28,938 nucleotides of DNA from Schoenoplectus triqueter (GCA_964058805.1 CAXKVV010002057.1:1-28938), one strand, 5' to 3'; shown: positions 11,140 through 23,790, counted from the stretch's first letter. Numbers and translations are program-made. The notes: generated by a model from the letters alone, not told the origin.

Positions 11140-14100
11140 AATGCATCTTACTTATATTTTGCGCAAAATTAGCGTAATGGAATATTCATATCAAAGTATT
11201 AATAGAACAATCTTATAATAGGCGTAACAAGGAGTAATAATTTTAATTTTCACGAATCTTGTGCAGTTGCGCGACCAAATTTTTTGTTAAAACCAAACAA
11301 CTTGTTTAAACAACAGTTTTTAATGCATCTTACTTATATTTTGTGCAAAATTAGCGTTATAGAATAATCATATCAAAATTTTAATTGGACGACTTTATAA
11401 TAGGAGTAATTAGGAGTAGTTATATTAATTTTCATGAAACTATGTGTAGTTATGAGGACGAAAATATTGAAAACTCAAACAAGTTTTTTAAATAGCAGTT
11501 TCTAATACATCTTATTTATGTTTTATGAAAAATTAGTATCGTAGAATATTCATATCAAAGTGTTAAGTGAAAAATCTTATAACAGACGTAATTAGGAGTA
11601 ATTATATTAATTTATACAAAATTACCTGCAGTTATGCGGCCAAATTTTTTGGAATGATCAAACAATTTATTTAAACAGCTATTTTAAATGCATCTTAGTT
11701 ATGTTTTGTATAAAATTAGAGTTGTAAAATATTCATATCAAAGTTTTGTGCAAAATTAGGAGTAATTATATTAATATATAAGAAATTATGTGTAGCTATG
11801 CAGCCAAAATTTTAAAAACTCAAATAACTTATTTAAACAGCTGTTTTTAATGCATCTTACTTATATTTTGTGCAAAATTAGTGTCGTAGAATATTCATAT
11901 AAAAATTTTAATTAGAAGATCATATAATAGGCATGCTTAGGAGTAATAATATTAATTTATAAGTAATTATGTGTTATTATACGGTCCAAAATTTAAAAAA
12001 ACTTAAACAACTTGTTTAAATAATAATTTTTAAAGACTCCAACTTATGTTTTGTGCAAAATTAGTGTTGTAAAATGTTCATATTGAAATATTAATTAGAT
12101 AATATTTTAATAGGAATAATTAAGAGTGATTATTTTATTTTTTACTAAATTATGTATATAAGACCAAAAATTTTGAAACACTCAAATAAAATTTTCAAAT
12201 AGCTATTTATAATGCATCTTACTCATGTTTTAGGAGAAAATAATGTCGTAGAATATTCATATCAAAGTGTTAATTGAACAATCTTCTAATAAGCCTAACT
12301 AGGAGTAATTAAATTAATTTTTAAGAAACTATGTGCATTTATGGGGCCAAAAATTTTTAAAAAGTCAATTAACTTTTATAATGCATCTTACTTTTATTTT
12401 GTGCCAAATTAGCATCATAGAATATTCATATCAAACTTTTAATAAGATAATCTTATAATAGCCATAAATAGAAGTAATTAAATTAATTTGTACGAAATTA
12501 TATGCACTTACGCGGCAAAAAGTTTTAAAAACTCAATCAACTAGTTTAAACTGCTCTTTTTTAATGCATCTTACTTATATTTTGTGCAAATTTAGTGTCA
12601 TAGAATATTCATATCGAAGTATTAATTGGATAATCTTCAAATAGGCACAATTAGGAGTAATTATTTTGTTTTTTATGAAATTATAAGTAGTTATGAGATA
12701 ATAAATTTTAAAAATCTTAAACAACTTGTTTAAACAGCAGTTTCAGATGTATCTTATTTATGTTTTATGAAAAAAAATACTGTTATAGGATAGTCATATT
12801 GGAGTATCAATTGGATAATTATATAATTGACATAATTAGGAGTAATTATATTAATTTGCGTGATGTTGTGTAGTTATACAACAAAAAATTTGAAAAAAAC
12901 TCAAACAACATGTTTAAACAGCTATTTTTAATGCATCTTACTTATTTTTTATGCAAAATTCGTGTTGTAGAATGTTCATATCGAAGTGTTAATTAGATAA
13001 TATTCTAATAGGCATAATTAGGAGTAATTATATTATTTTTCATGAAATTTTTTATCGTTATGAGGTAATAAATTTTTAAAATCTTAAACAATTTGTTTAA
13101 AGAGCAATTTCTAATGTATCTTATCTTATGAAAAGTTAGTGTCCTCTGATATTCATATCGAAGTGTTAATTTGACAATCTTATATTAGACATAGTTAGAC
13201 ACAATTATATTAATTCGCTCCAAATTTAGTGTAGTTTTGTTTAAAAAAATATTGAAAATCTTAAACTACTTGTTTAAAAAATATTTTTAAATGCATCTTA
13301 CGTATATTTGTGCAAAATTAGCTTCATATCTAAGTTTTAATTGGACAATCATATAAATGACATAATTAGGAGTAATTATATTAATGGCACAACTTGTTTA
13401 AACAACCATTTTTAATGCATCTTATTTATGTTTTGTGTAAAATTTGTGTCGTACAATGTTCATATCGAAGTGTTGATTGGATAATCTACTAATAGGTATA
13501 GTTAGGAGTAATTATATTAACTTTCATGAAATTATGTATAGTCATGAGTCATAAAATGTTCAAAATCTTAAACAACTTGTTTAAACACCAGTTTCTAATA
13601 TATCTTATACCTATGTTTTATGATAAATTAATGTCGTAGGATATTCATATCGCAGTGCTAATTGAACAATCTTATAATAGGCATAATTAGGAGTAATTAT
13701 ATCAATTTGTATGAAATTATAGGTACTTATGCTGCCAAATTTTAAAAAAAAATACAAACAACTTGTTTAAACAGCCGTTTTTAATGCATCATACTTATGT
13801 CACATGCAAAATCAGTGTCGTAGAATATTCATATCGAACTGTTAATTGGCTAATATTTTAATGGGCATAAATATGAGTAATTATATTAATTTTTATGAAA
13901 TTATATGTAGTTATGATGCTAAAAATGTAGAAAAACTTTAATTTTTTAAATAACAGTTTTTAATGCATCTTACTGTCTTATGTTTTTGGGGGGAAATAGT
14001 GCCCTAAAATATTCATTTTCAAGTGTTAATTGAACAATCTTATAATAGGTACAATTATGAGTAATTATATTAATTTACACCAAATTATGTGTTGTTATGC

Positions 14101-14308
14101 GGCCAAAATTTGTTATGCAGCTTTTAACGCCTCTTACTTATGTTTTGTACAATATTAGCATTATAGAATATTCATATCAAAGTTTTAGTTGTACAAATAT
14201 ATAATTGGCATAATTAGGAGTAATTTTATTAATTTGCACGAAATTATATGTAGTTATGCGGCGAAATTTTTTGAAAACCTCAAACAACTTGTTAAAACAA
14301 CAGTTTTT
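11140..14308. repeat. Higher-order repeat copy 1 (18 monomers, 3169 bp)
   Basis: Monomer variants follow the same order as in the next two copies. The diagnostic first monomer carries TAATAGAACAATCTTATAAT and GGCGTAACAAGGAG at 11185-11245. The sixth has an AAAGACTCC-type start (12032), the seventeenth has TTTTTGGGGGGAAATAG (about 13983). Two monomers carry deletions absent from copy 2. Confidence 0.85.
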
Positions 14309-17300
14309 AATACATCTTACTTATATTTTGCGCAAAATTAGCATCATATAATATTCATATCGAAGTTTTAATAGAACAATCTTATAATAGGCGTAACAAG
14401 GAGTAATTATTTTAATTTTTACGAATTTTGAGCAGTTGCGCGGCCAACATTTTTGTTAAAGCCAAACAACTTGTTTAAACAACAGATTTTAACGCATCTT
14501 ACTTATGTTTTGTGCAAAATTAGCATTATAGAATATTCATATCGAAGTTTTAATTGGACGATTTTATAATAGGAGTAATTAGGAGTAGTTATATTAATTT
14601 TCACGAAATTATGTGTAGTTATGAGGGCAAAAATGTTGAAAACTCAAACAAATTTTTTAAATAGCAGTTTCTAATGCATCTTATTTATGTTTTATGAAAA
14701 ATTAGTATCGTAGAATATTCATATCAAAGTGTTAAGTAAAAAATCTTATAACAGGCATAATTAGAAGTAATTATATTAATTTATATGAAATTATGTGCAG
14801 CTATGCGGCCAAAAAATTTGGAAAGATCAAACAACTTGTTTAAATAGCTATTTTTAATGCATCTTACTTATGTTTTGTGCAAAATTAGTGTTGTAGAATA
14901 TTCATATTGAAGTTTTAATGAAATAATATTACAATAGGCATAGTTAGGAGTAATTATATTAATTTATAAGAAATTATGTGTAGCTATGCAGCCAAATTTT
15001 TTGAAAAACTCAAATAACTTGTTTAAATAGTTGTTTATAATGCATCTTACTTATATTTTGTGCAAAATTAGTGTCGTAGAATATTCATATCGAAGTCTTA
15101 ATTAGAAGTTCATATAATAGGCATGCTTAGGAGTAATAATATTAATTTATAAGAAATAATGTGCAATTATGCGGCCCAAAATTTTAAAAAACTCAAATAA
15201 CTTGTTTAAACAGTTATTTTTAAAGCCTCCTACTTATGTTTTGTACAAAATTATTGTTGAAGAATGTTCATATTGAAGAGTTAATTTAATAATATTTTAA
15301 TAGGCATAATTAGGAGTGATTATTTTAATTTTCACTAAATTATGTGTATAAGGCCAAAAATTTTGAAGCACTCAAATAAAATTTTCAAATAGCTGTTTCT
15401 AATGCAGCTTACTCATGTTTTGGGAGAAAATAGTGTCGTAGAATATTCATATCAAAGTGTTAATTGAAAAATCTTCTAATAGGCCTAACTAGGAGAAATT
15501 ATATTAATTTTCATGAAACTATGTGTATTTATGGGGCCAAAATTTTTAAAAAGTCAAACAACTTGTTTAAACAGCAGTTTTTAATGCATCTTACTTTTGT
15601 TTTGTGCCAAATTAGCATCATAGATTATTCATATCGAACTTGAAATTAGATTATCTTATAATTAGGAGTAATTAAATTAATTTGCACGAAATTATATGCA
15701 CTTACACGGCAAAAAGTTCAAAAACCTTGTTTAAACTGCTGTTTTTTAATGCATCTTACATATGTTTTGTGCAAACTTAGTGTTGTAGAATATTCATATC
15801 GAAGTATTAATTGGATAATCTTCAAATAGGCACAATTAGGAGAAATTATTTTAATATTCACGAAATTATAAGTGGTCACGAGACAATAAATTTTGAAAAT
15901 CTTAAACAACTTATTTAAACAACAGTTTCAGATGTATCTTATTTATGTTTTATGAAAAAAATACTATTATAGGATATTCATATTGGAGTGTCAATTGGAT
16001 AATTATATAATAGACATAATTAGGAGTAATTATATTAATTTGCGCGATGTTGTGTAGTTATGCAGCAAAAAATTTTAAAAAGTTTAAACAACTATTTTTA
16101 ATGCATCTTACTTATTTTTATGCAAACTTCGTGTTGTAGAATGTTCATATCGAAGTGTTAATTGGATAATATTCTAATATGCATAATTAGGAGTTATTAT
16201 ATTAATTTTCATGAAATTTTGTGTCGTTACGAGGCAATAAATGTTAAAAATCTTAAATAACTTGTTTAAATAGCAATTTCTAATGTATCTTACTTATGTC
16301 TTATGAAAAATTAGTGTCCTCTGATATTCATATCGAAGTGTTAATTTGACAATCTTGTAATAGACATAGTTAGGCGCAATTATATTAATTCGCTCCAAAT
16401 TAAGTGTAGTGTTGATTAAAAAAATGTTTAAAATCTTAAACTACTTGTTTAAAAAACAGTTTCGAATGCATCTTACTTATATTTGTGCAAAATTGGCGTT
16501 AAAGAATATTCATATCTAAGTTTTAATTGGACAATCACATAATAGGCTTAATTAGGAGTAATCATATTAATTTTCAGGAAATTATATGTAGTTATGCGGC
16601 CAACAAATTTGAAAAACTCAAACAACCATTTTTAATGCATCTTATTAATGTTTTGCTCAAAATTTGTGTCGTACTATGCTCATATCGAAGTGTTGATTGG
16701 ATAATCTACTAATAGGTATAATTAGGAGTAATTATATTAATTTTCATGAAATTATGTATAGTTATGAGTAAAAAAATGTTCAAATCTTAAACAACTTGTT
16801 TAAACAGCAGTTTCTAATATATCTTACCCATATTTTATGACAAATTAGTGTCGTAGGATATTCATATCGCAGCGCTAATTGAACAATCTTATAACAGACA
16901 TAATTAGGAGTAATTATATCAATTTGCATGAAATTATGTGTACTTATGCGGCCAAAAATTTTGAAAAATACAAACAACTTATTTAAACAGCCGTTTTTAA
17001 TACATCCTACTAATGTCTCATGCAAAATTAGTGTCATAGAATGTTCATATCAAACTGTTAATTGACTAATATTTTAATGGGCATAATTAGGAGTATTTAT
17101 ATTAATTTTTATGAAATTATATGTAGTCATGACGCCAAAAATGTTGAGAAACTTACCATTTTCAATAGCAGTTTTTAATGCATCTTACTGTCTTATGTTT
17201 TGGGGGGAAATAGTGCTCTAAAATATTCATTTTCAAGTGTTAATTGAGCAATCTTATAATAGGCCCATTGTGAGTAATTATATTAATTTACACCAAATTA

Positions 17301-17544
17301 TGTGTAGTTATGCAGCCAAAAAATTTTATAAAGGCAAACAACTTGTTTAAATAGCAGCTTTTAACGTCCCTTACTTATGTTTTATGCAATATTAGCATTA
17401 TAGAATATTCATATCGAAGTTTTACTTGGAAATTATATAATTAGCGTAATTAGGAGTAATTGTCTTAATTTGCACCAAATTATATGTAGTTATGCGGCCA
17501 AAAATTTTGAAAATCTCAAACAACTTGTTTAAACAGCAGTTTTT
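14309..17544. repeat. Higher-order repeat copy 2 (18 monomers, 3236 bp)
   Basis: Same monomer order as copy 1: GGCGTAACAAGGAG monomer at 14390, AAAGCCTCC monomer at about 15223, TTTTGGGGGGAAATAG monomer at about 17198. This is the most complete copy, averaging about 180 bp per monomer. Confidence 0.85.
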
Positions 17545-20283
17545 AATACATCTTACTTATGTTTTGCGTAAAATTAGCATCATAGAATATTCATATCGAA
17601 GTTTTAATAGAACAATCTTATAATAGGCGTAACAAGGAGTAATAATTTTAATTTTCATGAATTTTGTGCAGTTGTGCGGCCGAAATTTTTGTCAAAGCCA
17701 AACAACTTGTTTAAACGACAGTTTTTAACGCATCTTACTTATGTTTTGTGCAAAAATAGCGTTATAGAATATTCATATCGAAGTTTTAATTGGACGATTT
17801 TATAATAGGAGTAATTAGGACTAGTTATATTAATTTTCATGAAATTATGTGTGGTTATGAGGGCGAAAATGTTGAAAACTCAAACAAATTTTTTAAATAG
17901 CAGTTTCAAATGCATATTACTTATGTTTTGTGAAAAATTAGTATGGTAGAATATTCATTTCAAAGTGTTTAAGTGAAAAATCTTATAACAGGTGTAATTA
18001 GGAGTAATTATATTAATTTATATGAAATTATGTGCAGTTATGCGGCCAAAAAATTTGGAAAGAGCAAACAACTTGTTTAAATAGCTATTTTTAATGCATC
18101 TTACTTATGTTTTGTGCAAAATTAGTGTTGTAAAATATTCATATCGAAGTTTTAATGAAAGAATCTTACAATAGGCATATTTAGGAGTAATTATATTAAT
18201 TTATAAGAAATTATGTGTAGCTATGCAGCCAATTTTTTTGAAAAACTCAAATAACTTGTTGAAACAGCTGTTTTTAATGCATCTTACTTATGTTTTCTGC
18301 AAAATTATTGTCATAGAATATTCATATCGAAGTTTTAATTAGAAATTCATATAATAGGCATGCTTAGGAGTAATAATATTAATTTATAAGAAATTATGTG
18401 CAATTATGCGGTCCAAAATTTTAAAAAACTCAAACAACTTGTTTAAACAGCTGTTTTTAAAGCCTCCTACTTATGTTTTGTGCAAAATTATTGTTGTAGA
18501 ATGTTCATATTGAAGTGTTAATTAGATAATATTTTAAAAGGCACAATTAGAAATGATTATTTTAATTTTCACTAAATTATGTGTATAAGGCGAAAAATTT
18601 TGAAGCACTCAAATAAAATTTTCAAATATCTGTTTCTAATGCATATTACTTATGTTTTGTGAAAAATTAGTATGGTAGAATATTCATATCAAAGTGTTTA
18701 AGTGAAAAATCTTATAACAGGCGTAATTAGGAGTAATTATATTAATTTATATGAAATTATGTGCAGTTATGCGGCCAAAAATTTTGGAAAGAGCAAACAA
18801 CTTGTTTAAATAGCTATTTTTAATGCATCTTACTTATGTTTTGTGCAAAATTAGTGTTGTAAAATATTCATATCGAAGTTTTAATGAAAGAATCTTACAA
18901 TAGGCATATTTAGGAGTAATTATATTAATTTATAAGAAATTATGTGTAGCTATGCTGCCATTTTTTTTGAAAAACTCAAATAACTTATTTAAACAGCTGT
19001 TTTTTAATGCATCTTACTTATATTTTGTGCAAAATTAGTGTCGTAGAATATTCATATCGAAGTCTTAATTAGAAGTTCATATAATAGGCATGCTTAGGAG
19101 TAATAATATTAATTTATAAGAAATTATGTGCAATTATGCGGCCCAAAATTTTAAAAAACTCAAACAACTTGTTTAAACAGCTGTTTTTAAAGCCTCCTAC
19201 TTATGTTTTGTGCAAAATTATTGTTGTAGAATGTTCATATTGAAGTGTTAATTAGATAATATTTTAAAAGGCACAATTAGGAATGATTATTTTAATTTTC
19301 ACTAAATTATGTGTATAAGGCGAATCAAATAAAATTTTTAAATAGCTGTTTCTAATGCATATTACTTATGTTTTGTGAAAAATTATTATCGTAGAATATT
19401 CATATCAAAGTGTTTAAGTGAAAAATCTTATAACAGGCGTAATTAGGAGTAATTATATTAATTTATACGTAATTATGTGCAGTTATGCGGCCAAAAAATT
19501 TGGAAAGATCAAACAACTTGTTTAAATAGCTATTTTTAATGCATCTTACTTATGTTTTGTGCAAAATTAGTATTGTAGAATATTCATATCGAAGTTTTAA
19601 TGAAAGAATCTTACAATAGACATATTTAGGAGTAATTATATTAATTTATAAGAAATTATGTGGCAGCAAATTTTTTTGAAAAACTCAAATAACTTGTTTA
19701 AACAGCTGTTTTTAATGCATCTTACTTATGTTTTGTGCAAAATTAGTGTCGTAGAATATTTATATCAAAGTTTTAATTAGAAGTTCATATAATAAGCATG
19801 CTTAGGAGTAGTAATATTAATTTATAAGAAATTATGTACAATTATGCGGCCCAAAATTTTAAAAAACTCAAACAACTTTTTAAGCAGCTGATTTTAAAGC
19901 CTCCTATTTATGTTTTGTGTAAAATTATTGTTGTAGAATGTTAATATTGAAGTGTTAATTCGATAATATTTTAATAGGCATAATTAGGAGTGATTATTTT
20001 TATTTTCACTAAATTATGTGTATAAGGCCAAAAATTTTGAAGCACGCAAATAAAATTTTCAGATAGCTGTTTCTAATGCAACTTACTCATATTTTGGGAG
20101 AAAATAGTGTCGTAGAATATTCATATCAAAGTGTTAATTGAAAAATCTTCTAATAGGCCTAAATAGGAGAAATTATATTAATTTTCACGAAACTGTGTGT
20201 ATTTATGGGGCCCAAAATTTTAAAAAAGTCAAACAACTTGTTTAAACAACAGTTTTTAATGCATCTTTCTTTTGTTTTGTGCC
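17545..20283. repeat. Higher-order repeat copy 3, truncated, with an internal 4-monomer amplification
   Basis: Begins with the diagnostic GGCGTAACAAGGAG monomer and the next one, then shows monomers 3-6 three times, then monomer 7 (20075) and the start of monomer 8 (20259). It stops at TTTTGTGCC (20283), where non-satellite DNA begins. Confidence 0.85.
17909..20074. repeat. Three tandem copies of a 4-monomer block (729, 716 and 721 bp)
   Basis: Blocks start at 17909, 18638 and 19354, each with AATGCATATTACTTATG followed by a GTGAAAAATTA word. Monomers inside are nearly identical between blocks (compare 18093-18235 with 18822-18960), more alike than the 3.2-kb copies are to each other, so this amplification is the youngest event. 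Confidence 0.88.
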
Positions 20284-20364
20284 TGTGCGACCCTTTTTCG
20301 CGCGCCGCCGCACCGCCGCCGGGCGATGGGTTCTGCGGAAGAAGGACACGGAGATCCCTCCCGA
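20284..20364. other. Short GC-rich segment between satellite and right arm
   Basis: Starts TGTGCGACCC and contains CGCGCGCCGCCGC. It differs sharply in base composition from the satellite on one side and most of the arm on the other. The neighbouring bases 20365-20400 still align weakly to the left arm, so this may be more of the same repeat family, absent from the left copy, or filler DNA at the junction. Confidence 0.5.
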
Positions 20365-20602
20365 GCGTGCATCTGCTGGGTGTCGGCCGATTCTGCCGTT
20401 TAGAGATATTTGGATGCACATTCAGGGGGTTTTTTAGTGATTGTGAGTTCTTGTAGATTCCGGTGGGCGCAAGCCCCCACCGTTAATTACCCTGGGCTAC
20501 GAACCTCGAGGTACCTCTGGATCTTTGAAAGAGAGAAGCAAATAGTATAGTTAAAAGATGGTCAAGTGGTCGTCTAGGTTTATAAAAAGGGGTCTACGGA
20601 AG

Positions 20603-21180
20603 ATGAACCTACAAACAGATCGGTTCAATCTATGGAAGACAAACCTACAAACAGATCGGTTTTGTCCTATGGAGGACGAACCTACAAACAGATCGGTTCA
20701 GTCCATGCCACCTCGAGATGTAACCTTACCTACAGACCAGGTTAATCTCTTCATAGGGGGCTTGAGGTGAGTCTACATACAGATCGACTCGACCTCCGTT
20801 GATCTAGAAGATAAACCTACAAACAGATCGGTTCAATCTTAACTAGTCAACGACCAATCACACAAAATACAACTCGAAGCACTGAGCCGGTTGATCTTGA
20901 GGTTGGTGAATCAGGAGAAGGGTGGATATGGCCCACGTGTTTCTTCTCACTGATCTTCTAGACCATGAATTCGAAGCACTAAGCCGATTCATAAACCTAG
21001 GAAACACAATTGCACACAATATTAAACCTGAAGCGCTGGGCCAGTTCAACATTGAGGCATGTGTTAGTGAAGGAACCTACCTACAGAACGGTTCACATTC
21101 ACTGTTTTGTGGATGAATCTACCTACAGACCGATTCAATCTCACAGTCTCGGGAAATGAACCAGGAGACGAACTTATCGG
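20603..21180 (-). repeat. GAACTGATCTG-type motif copies in the right arm
   Basis: On the plus strand the motif appears as GAACCTACAAACAGATCGGT at 20605, about 20641 and 20678, and in weaker form near 20775, 20812, 21071 and 21114. It is the same family as the left-arm repeat in opposite orientation. A 70-codon open frame here is a by-product of the repeats. Confidence 0.75.
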
Positions 21181-21342
21181 CGGATGAGTTCAATCTTGCT
21201 AGCTCAAATGGTCATGAATTACTTGTTCATGACACTGAGTCATTAAGATGTCACTTCGCTCGGACATCGTAATGTTCTTCTTCTTTAAAGTCGACATATC
21301 TCTCCATGCTGATGTCGTAGCTTTGGTCATTCTTCAGCGAGT

Positions 21343-21840
21343 GTCAAGATGTTCTTGTCTCGACTAATCATTCTACATATTGCATTACTTGTGCAAAATT
21401 ACTATGTTGCCCTACACCCCTTGTGTGAGCGTATTCAATCATGAGTTACTTGCTCATGGCAGTGAGTCATTAAGATGTCACCTATCTAGGACATCATAAT
21501 GTTCTTCTTCTTCAGAGTCGACATATATCTCTATGTTAGTATCGTAGCTCTGGTTATTCTTCATCAAGTGTCAAGATGTTCTTGTCTCGACATGTTCCTT
21601 CATGTTGCTATCAAAGCCTTATTCATCTCACGTCAAGATGTTCCTGTCTCGACGTATCTTATTATTTTTCATCAAGTGTCAAGATGTTCTTGTCTTGACA
21701 TATCTTCTTGTACTGCTATTAAAGCCTTAATCATCTCACGTCAAGATGTTCTTGTCTCAACGTATCTTCTTCATATTGCTATAGAAGCCTTAATCATCCT
21801 ACGTCAAGATGTTCTCGTCTTGACTAATCATTCTAAATGT
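21343..21840 (+). repeat. About 62-bp tandem repeat with GTCAAGATGTTC core
   Basis: GTCAAGATGTTCTTGTCTCG-like cores start at 21343, 21570, 21632, 21678, 21740 and 21803; several steps are 62-63 bp and one is 46 bp. The left arm has only one equivalent site (near 8220). The flanking segment 21230-21430 is itself duplicated at 21440-21900. A 136-codon open frame at 21499-21909 consists of this repeat and is not supported as a gene. Confidence 0.8.
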
Positions 21841-21899
21841 TATATCATTTGTGCAAATGTTCTTATGTTGCTCTACACTTTTTATGTGAGCATATTTAT

Positions 21900-21966
21900 T
21901 CATTTCTAAAATGCACAAAGTCTATTATATAATATCTTCCATTATTATTCTTTATTATAAAGATGC

Positions 21967-22017
<51 letters not shown>

Positions 22018-23080
22018 CATATTTTTTTTTATTATTATTATTTTTATTTCTTAAACTCTATTTATCTATGTAAAAAATTATAAAAATAATAGAAAAAGGG
22101 GGTAGCTATTAATTAGAGTTTCATTTATATTTTTGGGATTTTTATAATAGCTAAAGTAGTAAAATTTTATTTTTATTATTTCTAAGCTCTATTTATTCTG
22201 TAGAAAATCACTTACAAAAATAATAGAAAATAAAATGGCTATGATTTTTATTTGTATTTTTAAAATGTTTATAATAGCCAAAATAATATAATTTTATTAT
22301 TATATTTTATAATGCATTATGTAAGAATACCATTCATTATGTAAGAATTATTTACAAAATCAAAAGATGGTTAGCTATGTTATTATTATTTTTATTTTTT
22401 ATTTTTAATATTTTTAATATCTATAATAGCTAAAGAAATCATTACTAATATTCTATCCTATTTATTATACTATTCATTATATCTATTTTTATTATTTCTA
22501 TTTATTATCTATAGAAAAGTATAAGATTTTTATTACTAGCTGAAAATAGTCATAAGAGATGAAACTCATTATGTTTTTATTACAACTATTATTTTTATTA
22601 CATTTTATTCATCAAAAGTATATTTTTTTATTGTATATGTTTGTATAGAAGTAAAAGAAATACAATTCATATTATAAAACTATATTATCATTATTTATTA
22701 TAAAAGAAAATGCATTTTACTATTTATTACCATGGTATTATATTTTTGTATATTTTTTGCTATTTATTTTTATTATTCTTTTTACAGAAAATATCAATAT
22801 AATATCTATTATTATTATTATATTTTTTTTATCAAAGAATATAGCTAATCTCATTATTTATTATAGTATATTACTATCATTATTATTATTTCATGGAAAA
22901 TCACTTGAAAAATCACTAAAATATATCTAGTTATTATTTATGATTTTTATTTGTATTTTTGGAATTTTTATAGTATTTAAAATGGTAAGTCAAAGCTAAG
23001 TCAAATATACCAATATATGTGATGTATTTTGCTTTTAAATTGTTTTGTCATGATTATATTTTTAAAACTGGAATATTATT
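21900..23080. other. Very AT-rich tract in the right arm
   Basis: Long runs of A and T words; no gene. The left-arm equivalent (about 7790-8120) is roughly a third as long. Confidence 0.7.
21972..22016. repeat. (TTA)n microsatellite
   Basis: About 15 uninterrupted TTA/ATT units, followed by poly-T and further ATT runs. Confidence 0.95.
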
Positions 23081-23768
23081 GTATAGAAAAATAATATGAA
23101 AAATAAGAAAATTTTAGAAACAAATTTGAGTCAATTTGGAGTTCAAGAGCATTTTCAAACCACTTATTTACTCTATATTATTATTATTCTGTTATTATTT
23201 AATTACTGGGCCTAATCTGGGCCGCCGGATCTGCTCCAAGATTGGCGCTTAATTTATTCAAATGTTTCATTTATACTTGGGCCATTAGATCTAGTTGAGA
23301 TACGTGTTTAATATATGTAAGGCCCAGATTATTTCCCGCTCGGATTTTTAAACTTTTGTTATATCTCATTCGTTGAAGGATCTTCAAGATTATCGGATGT
23401 TTCAATATTCGTGCGGATGTTTCAATATCCTTGCGATGCTTTAGGATTAGTGCGACGTAGCGTTCCCGGCGACCGGAGCACCCCTTTTCCGATCAGATCA
23501 GCGCCCTAGCGTCGCCTTAATGCATGGAGTCCTTCGGTGGCGTCTGATCAGAGATCCATACGTCGATTGACACTCGCATAACAATGCCAGTTAGTGTACC
23601 AACTGGAACCGGTATCAAGATCTTTCCTTTGCCAAATTCAACACAATTAATCAAGAATCTGGACAATTATAAGACTATTGAGCATCGCCTGAATGTATTG
23701 AGTTGATCTTAGATGGTTATCAAGGATATCATTCATCAGCAATCGTGTTGGAGCATTTGTGATTCAAG

Positions 23769-23790
23769 AATGGTACTAATCGGTACCATT
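23769..23790. other. Perfect 8-bp hairpin
   Basis: AATGGTAC, loop TAATCG, GTACCATT. It lies about 57 bp before the first covarying foldback. Confidence 0.6.

Larger units (their letters stand above)
11131..20283. repeat. Satellite array, about 180-bp monomer, about 51 monomers
   Basis: The anchor AATGCATCTTACTTATGTTT recurs every 179-186 bp across 9.15 kb (for example 11140, 11322, 11504, 11687, then 14309, 14490). Other conserved words in each monomer are TTAGTGTCGTAGAATATTCA, AGGAGTAATTATATTAATTT, TATGCGGCCAAAA and ACTTGTTTAAACAGC; the last contains the palindrome GTTTAAAC. A few monomers are shortened by deletion (162 bp from 11687, 124 bp from 13290). Monomer length is in the range common for plant centromeric satellites, but nothing here proves a centromeric location. 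Short open frames are incidental. Confidence 0.97.
20365..23600 (-). repeat. Right arm of the large inverted repeat
   Basis: Its reverse complement runs collinear with 7190-10105. Specific matches include the CTCACACAAGGGG and TTTTGCACAAGTAATGCAAT words (21380-21430 against 8130-8190) and GAGTCAATTTGGAGTT (23125-23145 against 7760-7785). It is longer than the left arm because of an AT-rich expansion (21900-23080) and a 62-bp tandem repeat, while its GAACTGATCTG motif array is shorter. Confidence 0.75.

Noticed and set aside
11131..20283. CRISPR-like array
   Set aside because: The whole monomer repeats head to tail without unique spacers, in a plant genome.
20159..20456. Overlapping open frames on both strands across the GC-rich segment
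   Set aside because: They begin in satellite DNA and owe their length to GC-rich sequence with few stops; no domain seen.
20452..20490. GGGCGCAAGCCC as part of a twister ribozyme
   Set aside because: The CAAGCCC word is reminiscent, but I could not place the required cleavage-site loop and pairing stems around it.
21499..21909. 136-codon open frame with repeated SRQDVLVSTYL words
   Set aside because: It is a read-through of the 62-bp tandem repeat; the left arm has no equivalent frame.
23590..23610. GTGTACCAACT near the outer end of the right arm, resembling the candidate TIR
   Set aside because: Only about nine bases match the 5909/11120 inverted repeat; the rest does not align, so chance cannot be excluded.
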